DNA from: Tricholomella constricta
Lineage: Eukaryota; Basidiomycota; Agaricomycetes; Agaricales; Lyophyllaceae
Reading direction: 5' to 3'
Length of the DNA: 64,000 nucleotides
NCBI GenBank assembly: GCA_013368375.1
Contig: JAACJP010000037.1
Span: forward strand, 1-64,000
Part shown: positions 34,246 through 43,801 of the stretch, one piece after another
Layout: every line of letters begins with the position of its first letter
Position numbering within the stretch: position 1 is the stretch's first letter
Made by a program: the position numbers and the translations under genes
Notes under the pieces: generated by a model
Database searches by the model: none
What the model was told of the DNA's origin: nothing
The model's input: the letters and a program-made list of their open reading frames with translations, nothing else

Positions 34246-37185
34246 ATGTACCCCAGCCAAGTACCAACTTCCAGCAACGACGCGATTCGGGGTGGCGACA
34301 GCCGCCCCGACCAGCAAAATTCGAACCCGGGGCCGAGTTCAAGTGGGGAGGGAGTGCAGGGGCGCGCGGAAAATGCGCCCCTGCCCCCAACTTACATGGG
34401 CTCGCAGCCCCAATTATACCAATATCCTCCGGTTGGCCATATGAGCCAACCGCCCCATCAGGGGCAACAAACATTTCCGACGGTTGGCCATATGAGCCAA
34501 CCGCACCACCAAGGGCAACAACCACCTATGGGTGGTTTTTATCCGCCAGGGCTGGCATTCCAACAGATGCCATCAATGGCGGGTTTCATGGGGTACCCGC
34601 AACCGACGTGGTACCCCCAAATGCCCATGCAGCCTGTACCGCACAATACGCGGTACAACGAGTCGGAGAAGATGGAGGTAGACGACCAAAGTCGTCTGCA
34701 AGCAAATGTTCCACCGGCGCAAGTGGTGCGCGGTGAACCGGTGCAGCAACATGTCGCACCGAATGCAGACGACAAAGCGTCGTCAGCGTCGAGTTCGCGG
34801 AGGATGGCAGACGATCGCAGAGTATCGCCTGCGTCAAGTTCGAGGAGACCATTCGCAGACGATGGTCTCCTTTCTTCTCTCTTGGACCGATTGGAAGACG
34901 CAGGTATTCACCGCGAATTTTGTGATTTCTTGGACGATGGAATGGCGCAGCTGGTTATAACCCAGCTGCTTGATGCATACGATGGAGCTCGCGCGGATTT
35001 GAGACGCGTGAAAACGAGAGAAGCGGCCATGGCTGAGCAATTCAGCCTGGCAAGAAAACAGCCGGCAGTAGCATCGCCGGATCGCGGGGAGGGACCATCG
35101 TCCCGACCCATAAAAAGGCAGCAAACGGAGGTGCGTCGAGAAGAACGCACCTCATACGAGCCGCGACGACAAGAGAGGAGCGAGCCCAGGCGTCCGGAAC
35201 GACGCCTGGAACAGGAGAATCGGCGGTACAACCGCCACCCCGACCAGGAAGTGTGGCGTGATGAACGCCCACTTGATTATGGTTCTCAACGGGAAGAGCG
35301 CCGAGAGGATCAAGGGACGCGCGAAGTGCGCCCCTTACCTGCTCGAGAAATCGAGCGCACGGCGTCGACATCGTCGACGTCAGCGGAAGCAAAGCCGCAA
35401 AACCTATCCGGAGCGTTACCGCCCCCGGGAGAAAGCCGGGTGCGGAACCCAGAAGAAGGAACCTGTTGGCAAATATACTTTGCCAGCACCAGCCCCTGCA
35501 CCACCTAGTACGATGGTGCAGCCCCCAACGCCGCCATCTAAAGGCAAACAGAAGGCATCGGATCCATATGCCGAGGCTATGGATGAATCGGACTGGGGCG
35601 AGTCGTCTGACGACGACAAGCCTGTCAGTAAGAAGAAGGCTGCCGGGCAAAAGCAGCATCGCGAGAATATGGCTCGCAAAGCGGAGAAGGAGATGCCGGG
35701 GCGGATCCCTGACGAGCTCGGGGTGGTCTTCATCAACGACCGCCACGAGAGGGACAACCGCTTTTGGGATATGCTAGTGCGGATGATATATGTATCGTCC
35801 GCCCAGAATCGTGCCTACGCACTAGGCACCGCAGCGCGAGTGTCCGAAAGCGAGTTGGGGACGGGACACAACTCTCGTCCCCCATCGGAACGGCTATATG
35901 CCGTCGCACCACGCGGGTTCCCAATGAACCCTCGTGAAGTTGATCAGTTGTATGCACTGATCAACGATCGGCGCCCTGGCGTGACGGATGAAGAGCAGGC
36001 AGAGGCCTTTATGCTCTTTAGGGAGTTCCAGCGAGTCTCCCTCTTGGTAGCGCCCCATTTGCGCGACCGATCCATGGCTCGAGCAGCCATGGATGAATTT
36101 AGAAGCGTCAACCGACCGTTCGATACACGGTCACCCATTTGGCAGGCCGCGCCAATTAGGCGGCCTGGGAGAGCATTCGAATATAGGCCGGACAAGCCTA
36201 CACGAGGCGCTGGCCTGCCTCAGCCAGGCCTCGACCATGCCCTCGATGTCGAGCACTGGTGCCGACATATGATTCACCATGGGCGTATTGGTTCAAAGAA
36301 CCAATACGGAGGAATCGTCATGGACTACTGGTTCCGCGTACATAGGCGCGGAACTTGGGGATACTTGTTGGCGAATGTACTAGCGCCAACTACCCACAGC
36401 ATGCGGTCATGGTTCATGCCACTTTTCGCGACCATTACTGCGCGGCCATACCTCTACTCAGAGGCTGTGGCTGCCTATAACAAGGCCAATCCCGATCGGC
36501 CTTTCACACCGATCGAAGGCCCTGAGGTTACCATACCTCGCATCCAAGTGATCCCTCCGGAGGTGCGGATCACTGAACAAGGACCTTGCAACACCTTATC
36601 AACATTGGTATTCCAGTAAGCTGGATACACCATAGCTACACTTATGGTCTACATTATTTGGACCATAACTACTCTAACTCAGGTCCCTATAAGGACCTGT
36701 TCCGCAATGTTGACGACGATCGAGTTCGTCGTCTAGATGAAATGGGCGTTCCGCCCGCCATCCCTGAGTGGGATGGGTGGTATCATCCCACCACCGACGA
36801 CATCACGCGCATCCAAACACTGATGCACGTGGAATTCCAGACCGAATCACTAGACTGTCTAGTGAGTTCGGAATGGATGTTTGTGGGTGAAGACCCACAC
36901 TTCCGAGGACTCCGTGTTCGGGTGGGGGAATATCTCCCCCCAGGCCTGCATCACCCAGCTTCATCGGGATCGACGTCCATCAATGTCGAAATGGCGGACC
37001 CGGCGGCAGCTATACCTGCCCCCGCGACACCCTCCACAGTCGTGGCAGCTCCAATTGGAGCTACCGAAACCCAAGTGGACCCCGTGTCGGCCCTTACAGG
37101 GCCTTTATCACTGGCGGTGATTACCACCAGCCAGGGTCCGGTGGACAACAACACCACCGACCCCGACACAGTGATGGAGTCATAG
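34246..37185 (+). pseudogene. Element A extra 3' ORF in the env position
   Basis: Three overlapping frames read as one protein of about 980 residues with two frameshifts: 34246 to about 35480 (frame 1), about 35480 to 36590 (frame 2), 36590-37185 (frame 1). The N-terminus is Pro/Gln-rich with two tandem copies of VGHMSQPxHQGQQ. Next comes a helical stretch (LLSSLLDRLEDAGIHREFCD), an Arg/Glu-rich linker, then a folded-looking half with aromatic blocks (FINDRHERDNRFWDMLVRM, AEAFMLFREFQRVSLL, YGGIVMDYWFRVHRRGTWGY, SWIHHSYTYGLHYLDHNY, RVRRLDEMGVPPAIPEWDG). No signal peptide and no membrane helix, so it is not an Env-like glycoprotein. I know similar uncharacterised mushroom proteins only vaguely. 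Function unknown. Confidence 0.7.
34428..34535 (+). repeat. Tandem repeat with hairpins in the element A extra ORF
   Basis: Two imperfect copies of a unit of about 55 bp, each containing CGGTTGGC and its complement GCCAACCG around CATATGA. They encode VGHMSQPPHQGQQ-type repeats. Confidence 0.75.
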
Positions 37186-37548
37186 GTCGGGGAGACAACC
37201 TAATCCCCCCGTCAACGAACCGACCTCGACACGTAGGGCGTACCGCCGGGGCGACCGCCATTGTCAGGTGCAGACCACCTGACTCCCGAGGAGCAATCCG
37301 CAGGTTGCGTATTAACGCAACATTGGAGGTCCTCACCACTACTCATTGTCGCACGGCACTTTGAGGCCGTGCAGTGGCGCTAATGCATCCACTTGTCGTT
37401 AAGTCGAGAATATGTATCATACCTACGTATTCTTGCATTATTTGATAGGTCTAGGTCGCCGAGACCTAGACCCTCCTTTTATTTTTTACTTTATTTTCTT
37501 GCCCTACTCCCTGGTGAAGATCGCTACACGCGATCTTAAAGGGGGGTA

Positions 37549-37769
37549 TGTAAGGACGCCCACTATCTTATCTAATATTGGTTATCTAATCGTATCTTAT
37601 CGAGACGATTACGCTATTGTTTGGCAACACCTTCTGGTGTTGCCTATTTAATTCATTACATTAAATAAGTATAAACAACCTTGTACACCTATACGTAGCA
37701 ATCGACAGACTTGTCAAGCTTACGTCTAGTGTGAACAACAAGGTCCCCAAAATCTGTAACTCCGTTACA
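37549..37769 (+). repeat. Element A 3' LTR (single copy)
   Basis: Begins TGTAAGGACG directly after a purine tract (AAAGGGGGGTA, 37538-37548) and ends ..CCGTTACA, so the ends TGTAA/TTACA are inverted. Contains a 9-bp hairpin GGCAACACC/GGTGTTGCC (37623-37644, loop 4). No second copy exists in the window, so the 3' end is inferred from the purine tract and TG..CA ends. Confidence 0.65.
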
Positions 37770-37995
37770 CGTCTTCTTCGAGCTGAGCGACGATCTGTTT
37801 GAGATGCTCGTGAGCGGAGCGCCGGCCTGAGCGGTCAAGCCCGGAGACGGTCAGTTGCAGTCCAGAGAAGGGATAGAAGGCCGGGTCGTAATTGGGGAGG
37901 AAGGTGTCGGTAGTTTGTTCATCTGAGACAGGCGGTGGCACAAGCGGCCCAGGCATAAAGGGCGCGCGCATGCTTGAGGCAGGTTCAGCAGAGTG
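37770..37995 (-). pseudogene. Gene fragment cut by element A
   Basis: A minus-strand frame of about 75 codons (PASSMRAPFMPGPLVPPP, YDPAFYPFSGLQLTVSGL, RSAHEHLKQIVAQLEED) has a protein-like composition and runs into the LTR end of A, where its stop lies. It looks like the 3' part of a host gene interrupted by A. Its upstream part is not visible because a microsatellite and a hAT element follow. Family not recognised. Confidence 0.3.
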
Positions 37996-38060
37996 CGATG
38001 AGGAGCAGGTGTAGTTTTATATTATGTTTTCTGATGATAAGTAGGACGACAATAAGAACG

Positions 38061-38089
38061 GTGGTGGTGGTGGTGGTGGTGGTGGTGGT
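38061..38089 (+). repeat. (GGT)n microsatellite at the hAT target
   Basis: 29 bp of GTGGTGGT.. immediately left of the hAT element; the same repeat continues right of it (43629-43643), so the hAT element inserted into a microsatellite. Confidence 0.9.
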
Positions 38090-38365
38090 CAGTGATGGAG
38101 CCGACAAACTTGACCCCCTCTCGGTTTGTCGGGGTCAAGTGATTCTCGGGGTTTGACGGAAGTCTTGACGCTGGTCAAGCCGTCAAGCCGTGACCCCAGA
38201 TGATGGAGGATAACTCACGTGCAACGTGTTTTGACGCGTCGGTGGCTCTCATTTTGTATGTTGATATGTGCCTTGCAATAATTGTGAGAGTGATAAATTG
38301 TTTGAGATCATTGTAATATATTCAGAATCCAGTTATCCTCCATTCTTTACCCCCCACCACCCCAA

Positions 38366-41115
38366 ATGGCTGATACTGTCTGGCGGCACTACTACAAAGG
38401 CCCGAAGAAATATCTGACAGACAAGAATCACTGGGAAGTCCGGTGCCGCGGATGCATTCGTGCAAGGGTCTTGATCACCCGGAACGCCGACCTTGACAAT
38501 GTCGCATCCGGTAATATGGCATCAGCACGCACAGAAGCAGAGCTCGAACAGTATTGTAAGTACCTTGACAATCATCCTTGATGCTAGGGCTGATAGAGTG
38601 CTTGAAGATCTATCCACAGTCATTCCTCGCTCAGGAAAGATTGGCGAGATGTGGACACACCTGTCGCGTTGTGAGAATGTTGATGCTTTGACCCGAGACG
38701 AGGCCACACGTGAGCTTTACACCAGGAAGAGGTGTCGGCATGAAAAAGAGAACCGAGCCGCCCCCGCTGACCATGTCGAGACACTGCAAAGGTCACCCGA
38801 CGATGTTGTGCAGCTCAGCTCGCCGATAGCTGGATCCTTGCGCTCGGATACACTTTCCGTCAATGCCAGTACCCCATCTCCACTCTCACGCACTTATTCG
38901 AACACATCAATTAGCTCGTCGGTGGACCCTTTAACCTTCTACGGCGAAATCTTACCTCATTCTCGCTTCTCGAGATCCACTCAGGACGCGTTCAATGCAG
39001 ACCTTTGCCGTTTGCTTGTGGTTTGTAACATTGCATGGTGGGCAGTTGAGAATCCCTACTGGCGTGGTTTTTTTAATAAATGGCTTCCAAATGCACTACT
39101 GCCGGGGCGGAAGGAATTGTCAGATCGAGTATTGAACGAGGAGGCGGATAAGGTGATCAGAGAGATGTTACCACAGGTAAAGAATGGATATGGGACTGGC
39201 CAGTGTGATGGTTGGAAAAATATAGCCAAGACATCGCTGATTGCGTCTACAATGAATGTGGAGTACAAGGTGAGCGATAATGACTTCGAAACCAAAAATA
39301 ATCACTCACCCGTGACTACAGCCTTATCTTCTCAATGTTGCCGACATCTCGGCCCTTCATAAAACGGCTGAGAATCTCCTGGAGATTGTTCTCCAGGAGA
39401 TCAAATATGCAACAGAGATCTTGAAGATTATTGTCGTCACATGGTGTACAGATGCTAGTGGAGAATCTGCAAAGATGCGGCGACTATTGAAGGCTAGAAT
39501 GCCTTGGATCATTACGTTAGATTGCTGGTGCCATCAAGTAAGTCTGAACATCTTAGCGCTATGAATCAATAAATTCATTGTAGTACTGTTTCCGATCCTA
39601 GATCAATCTTGTTGTCGGTGACATCTTCAAGGTCAAAGGTGTCTTCGTCAAGTGCATTGAAGGAGCGATCGAGGTTGTCAAGTGGTTCAATAACCACAGC
39701 CGTGCTTTAGGAATGTTGAAGGAAGTCCAGCGTCAGAAACTGCTTAAGGTTTTGGCGCTAATCCTTCCCGTGCTTACGCGCTGGACATCACATTACCTTG
39801 CAATATGTCGGTTGCTTGATCTTGAGATTGTCTTCAAGCAGTTGCTCCTGGACTCACGGGAAATAGTTCTACGATGTGCTGGTGAAAAGACAAAGGCAAA
39901 ATTGGAGGCAGAAGCGGTCATTGGTGTGCTTGAAGGATGGGACTTCTGGCCAAATCTCAAACGGCATGTTGTTGATTTGTGTCATCAGTTTGTGGACTCA
40001 TTTTATGACGCGCACACAGAATCAAGGCCCATCTCGAACCTCTGGCCATTGCTGCCAACGTCACACAGAGTGATAACGCACGGCTCGACACAATTGTCCT
40101 TACACTAGTCAATCTCTATCGTGTGTACTCAGACGAAAGCCGTGGATTCGACGAATCCATCTCACGTGCAGTGTTGGCGAGCCTGGAGAAGAGATGGGCT
40201 AATGCAGATCGTCCAATCTTCATTCTGGCTGTTGTCCTGAACCCTTACATCCGAGCTAATTTTTTTTTCAAGGGAGTCGCCATACCGTTCCTTTGCAATA
40301 CTCTGGAATCTCGTCGCGAAAGCTTACCAACGACTCTTCGACACCTCCGAGGAACCCAATCATGCATTCAGAACAGCATTTGGACATTACGTGCACCGGA
40401 CTGGGGAGTGGTCAGATGAGGCAATGGGCCTGCCGTATCACAAGAAGGCAGTGGTTCAGGAGGTGCGTGAAGTGTGCTCTCAATTACTGATCAAGTTTTC
40501 TGATGTATGTCGTAGGAACGGGTTGTAAACCTCATCACTCTTTGGCGGGAACTCCACCCCTCACTAGGCGATGACTCGATGGGTCACCCCACTGGACCAC
40601 CTCAAGGAAAATCCGCTCTGGTTGAGATTGCAATGCGGATCCACAGTGCAACACCGAACTCGGCCGCAACTGAGCGCATTTTCAGCCAATTTGGTGTCAA
40701 GCACTCGAAACACCGGAACCGCACCCATCCAGAGAAGATTCGAAAGGAAGTCCTTCTCAAGACGAACACACTCTCCAAGTTTGGCCCCCCACCGCGCCGA
40801 AAACGCACTTTCGGAGACGAGGACGGTGACCATTTCGAAACAGACTCGGACATTCTCGCGCCGAGCCAGCCTGAGGCTTCGCCATCCATCAACCTCACGG
40901 ACCCCCTTCACTTTGGCACCATGGCACGCGAGATGGTCGCGGAAGCGTCGCGCGACCTCACTGATATGGCAGCCACGATGCCGCCAACACCAACGCCAAC
41001 ACCAGTCACTCCGACGACCACTCAGCCCACCAACAACGATCTTACATTGAAGAATCTATTCCACTACATCAGGAAAACTACAAGCACTTACACTTTCAGC
41101 ACTTACCCTTTTTGA
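38366..41115 (+). CDS. hAT-family transposase
   Basis: Five or more exons from the ATG at 38366. N-terminal BED-type zinc finger split by intron 1 (VRCRGC in exon 1, MWTHLSRCENV in exon 2). The body has FNADLCRLLVVCNIAWWAVE, the catalytic-core region around GQCDGWKNI, WIITLDCWCHQINLVVGD across an intron, and VLTRWTSHY, the hAT TRW motif. After an intron near 39970-40020 comes a block (HLEPLAIAANVTQSDNARL) leading to LVNLYRVYSDESRGFDESI. The C-terminal hAT dimerisation domain is ALVEIAMRIHSATPNSAATE followed by RIFSQFGVKHSKHRNRTHPE. It cuts and pastes DNA flanked by matching TIRs. Exons near 40250-40560 are not fully resolved, but no disabling stop was seen in the parts I could join. The tail is Thr/Pro-rich. 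Confidence 0.82.
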
Positions 41116-41147
41116 CGCTTGTCCTTACACTTTCTGACACTTACCCT

Positions 41148-41737
41148 TACAGTCAAAGCTGTCCTAACCCATAGCCCTCGGTGGAAGCCGAAAAGTATGG
41201 GTTATGACAGATTATGGGGTAGTACAGATGTTGTTGTAGGGTCGTCAATAAGGCCTTACAAGAACATGACCACCATTAACCTCTCAACTGTCCTCAGGCA
41301 CCCTATAAGATCATCCTTACATGCCTTTATTTGCTGCTTGAGAAATGTTAGGCCTGCCATGAGCATATCAAGAGGTTTTATCGACATTGTAGGTCGTCGG
41401 GAATTGCCGATGGTCAGTCTCGTGATCCGAGGCCGTCCATATTTGGACAAACTGGTCACCTTTTCAATCCTGTGGAACGGCTGCAGGTAATACATCCATC
41501 CATCCATCCATCTGCAGAGGGTCAGACACTTTTCAAATGGTGGTGTACCATATTGTGGGTGATAAAAGCGAAATTTTGATGGAATTATGGGTTACAAACC
41601 CCCGAAAATCCTATGGGTTATGGGGTATGGGAATGTGCCTCAATTTCCCTGCAAACCAAGTCGGTGGAGGCAAAAAACTATGGGTTACAGCAAATTATGG
41701 GTTAATACAGCTATGGGTTAGGACAGCTTCGACTGTA
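41148..41737. mobile_element. Tc1/mariner-like MITE inside the hAT element
   Basis: Body 41150-41735 (586 bp). Inverted ends of 25 bp, CAGTC(A/G)AAGCTGTCC then TAACCCATAG (41150-41174 and 41711-41735), one mismatch, flanked by TA on both sides. TA duplication plus a CAGT start is the Tc1/mariner pattern. Subterminal copies of TATGGGTTA recur (41590-41715). The middle contains a CATC microsatellite (41492-41512) flanked by CTGCAG. No transposase. Confidence 0.72.
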
Positions 41738-42059
41738 TCAAAAACCCTTCTGCATCACTTACATCACTTTTCAAGTGATTATCAAAAGGTAGAACACTTT
41801 CATAGAAATGCACTAATAAATTTTCCAAAAAGTCAAGCGGGATCCTCTTCAAAGGCCACAGATTCACGCGGGTAGACATACACTGGTATTTAGGTCGGTC
41901 TTCAATTTTCGACGACACAGCGGGTTTCAAACTGACGTGTTTTACAATTGACTAAGTTCATTCAAACTCCGCTTTAATCCTGCCACGTCAGCGGTTTCCT
42001 TTCAATCTCGTCTATCGACGTTCAGCTTCAAATCGTGTTGACCGTATCTGCACCCTCAC

Positions 42060-42890
42060 CATCGCATGACTTTCCAGCCCTTGTGGTACTCGAGTGTGAT
42101 CTGCCTTGCCCCCAGATAGCCCGGTCTGTGGGCGCCTTTTGTTGGCACAACACATTGTCATTTTCTGTATTTCCGGCCTGTCACTCACCGACTGAATTCT
42201 TGTTGACTAGCATCTACAAGGCCTGGAGTCCCACTTTGAAGAAGGCCTAAGTTAGAACACAGTTTAAAGGTGCGTGATTACCACGAAGTTCTGTGTCTTC
42301 CTAGAAGTGGAGTGCACCGTCACACAGATGCTCGAGCGTGCCGGCACTCAGATCCTCACCTGCCACGGCCGCACACGTGGGCACGATAGTGTGCGTTTCC
42401 TGCCCTCTCTTGGTATCTCCCTCACCCGCGCGCTGACATACACCATCCACCTACAGGGCCTCGCCTCCTATGCCAGCATCTGTGTCGTCAAAGCCGCCAT
42501 CCCCATCCCCGTCTTCACGAATGGCAGTATTTGAACGGGCTCCCCTGCTCATCCATTCTTCCCTCTCCATCCTTGGCCATTCGAGCCCCCCCGCCACCAT
42601 TCTCAGCACCACCAACCCCCCCAAGACGAAAATCTGCCACCCGCACTCCCATTACCACTAATGCAAACCAACCCCCTGCTTGCCCTCGAATACCTCGCCC
42701 TTGTCTGCGCTAAACACATCTACACGCACCTTCCAGAGCGCAGTCAACGACCACCTCTTCAAGATTGTCTGCCCCGCGCTCGCGCAGCCCATTACTGGGA
42801 TCTCGGCGAGCGCCTAGAGCGCGTGTATCTGCGCCGCGATGCCTTGGGCGAGTGGGAAGGACCCCCAATGGCGGATGGCGAAGAGGTCGG
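42060..42890 (+). pseudogene. Degenerate DUS1 fragment (tRNA-dihydrouridine synthase)
   Basis: Scattered blocks in shifting frames match fungal DUS1, which reduces U16/U17 in tRNA. CDLPCPQIARSVGAF (about 42090) recalls the family's DLNLGCPQ..GAF block. MLERAGTQILTCHGRTRG (about 42330) is the diagnostic substrate/FMN region. GLASYASICVVKAAIPIPV followed by FTNGSI (about 42460-42530) matches the part ending FANGNI. LALEYLALV and FQSAVNDHLFKIVCPALAQP (about 42680-42800) match the C-terminal domain. Stops and frameshifts separate them, so it is dead. It lies inside the hAT ends and is probably a captured host fragment. Confidence 0.65.
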
Positions 42891-43801
42891 AGAATCGAGG
42901 AAAGCTGAACCGATATGTAGTCCTTTCTAATAATTAACTATGTCCAATATAATGCGATAATACCCTATTCAAACCCCATTTGTGCGATTCCAACGATGTT
43001 CGTAGTCGATACTTTCAGGTCACCTTTTTAGACCTTACACAGGTCCTTATGGTGTCTTTCACGCATCCTCCGCCACTTATAGAAGTGAAAATACCTTTTG
43101 TAAGAATGTGGGACCTTCTTTTATAAGTGTCGCTCCTTCCAGCACTTATGGTTCTTATGTCACTTACAAAAGGTGCAAAAGGGCATGAAAGGACATGTGT
43201 AATTTTCCTGATGTATCCATTGGCCTCGGACACCTCTTCGACGTCATTCAAGGTCCTTACGGAGTGTTGGCAGGCTGGCGAGATGGGCTTCGCAAACGAG
43301 AGAACATTCCATGATATCCTTTATGAGGAGGATGACAACTTGCCGGAGGTTTCAGACCTGTAGAGTGCAATTTTTTTCTTATACCACTAATAATTCAATC
43401 AGTTCTACACCACTGTAGTCAGTACATAAAGTTCTATATAATTTCGGACGACCTTTTGGTTCAGTCGCGACTTTTACTTGGCTCGTTCCAGAAAAGGAAG
43501 GTGATCATGGCTTGACTTTCTCTTGTCGGGGTCAAGGGTCATGACAGATAGTCAAATCCGTCATGACCCGAATCAATCTATTTGAGGCGTCTCCGACCCA
43601 ACAACACGAAACCGTCAACGCCATCACTGGTGGTGGTGGTGGGGAAGTGTATGGTAAGTCACGTGCGATTGATAACGTAAGCGATGATAATAGGTCCCAT
43701 GGACAACAGTAGTTAACGACAGGCTTGACTGAGTGCTATTAGTCTGAAGCCATGCGGTGCCGCTTATCAGTACTTGATCATCGATCCGACACCTCTTGTC
43801 A

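Larger units (their letters stand above)
14470..37769 (+). mobile_element. Element A: old Ty3/gypsy element, 5'-truncated, host to B and C
   Basis: Present in three pieces: 14470-17105, 23615-25490 and 31811-37769 (about 10.5 kb without the insertions). Order: broken upstream ORF, gag with zinc knuckle, protease, RT, RNase H, integrase, chromodomain-like tail, a long extra ORF, a purine tract and one LTR (37549-37769). The 5' LTR and PBS are missing. Excising B with one TCGG copy restores the protease frame, and excising C with one GGGTC copy restores the RT/RNase H frame, which proves the nesting. Several in-frame TGA codons and frameshifts make A defective. Its sequence is studded with short perfect hairpins (see findings). 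Confidence 0.92.
38090..43629 (+). mobile_element. hAT transposon, 5.5 kb, with 8-bp target duplication
   Basis: Ends CAGTGATGG (38090) and CCATCACTG (to 43629) form terminal inverted repeats; the next bases partly match (GAC at the same offset). GTGGTGGT flanks both sides (38082-38089, 43630-43637); because the site is a microsatellite, this duplication alone is weak evidence. Both ends also carry the direct motif TTGTCGGGGTCAAG (38126-38139 and 43523-43536) and a subterminal 10-bp hairpin (ACTTGACCCC/GGGGTCAAGT left, GGGTCATGAC/GTCATGACCC right). It contains a transposase, a MITE and a DUS1 fragment. Confidence 0.78.

Noticed and set aside
34428..34535. Repeats with palindromes as a CRISPR-like array
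   Set aside because: Only two imperfect units, in frame with a coding repeat, in a eukaryotic retroelement.
41150..41735. TATGGGTTA repeats as telomeric sequence
   Set aside because: Not a head-to-tail TTAGGG array; the boxes belong to MITE ends and are interspersed.
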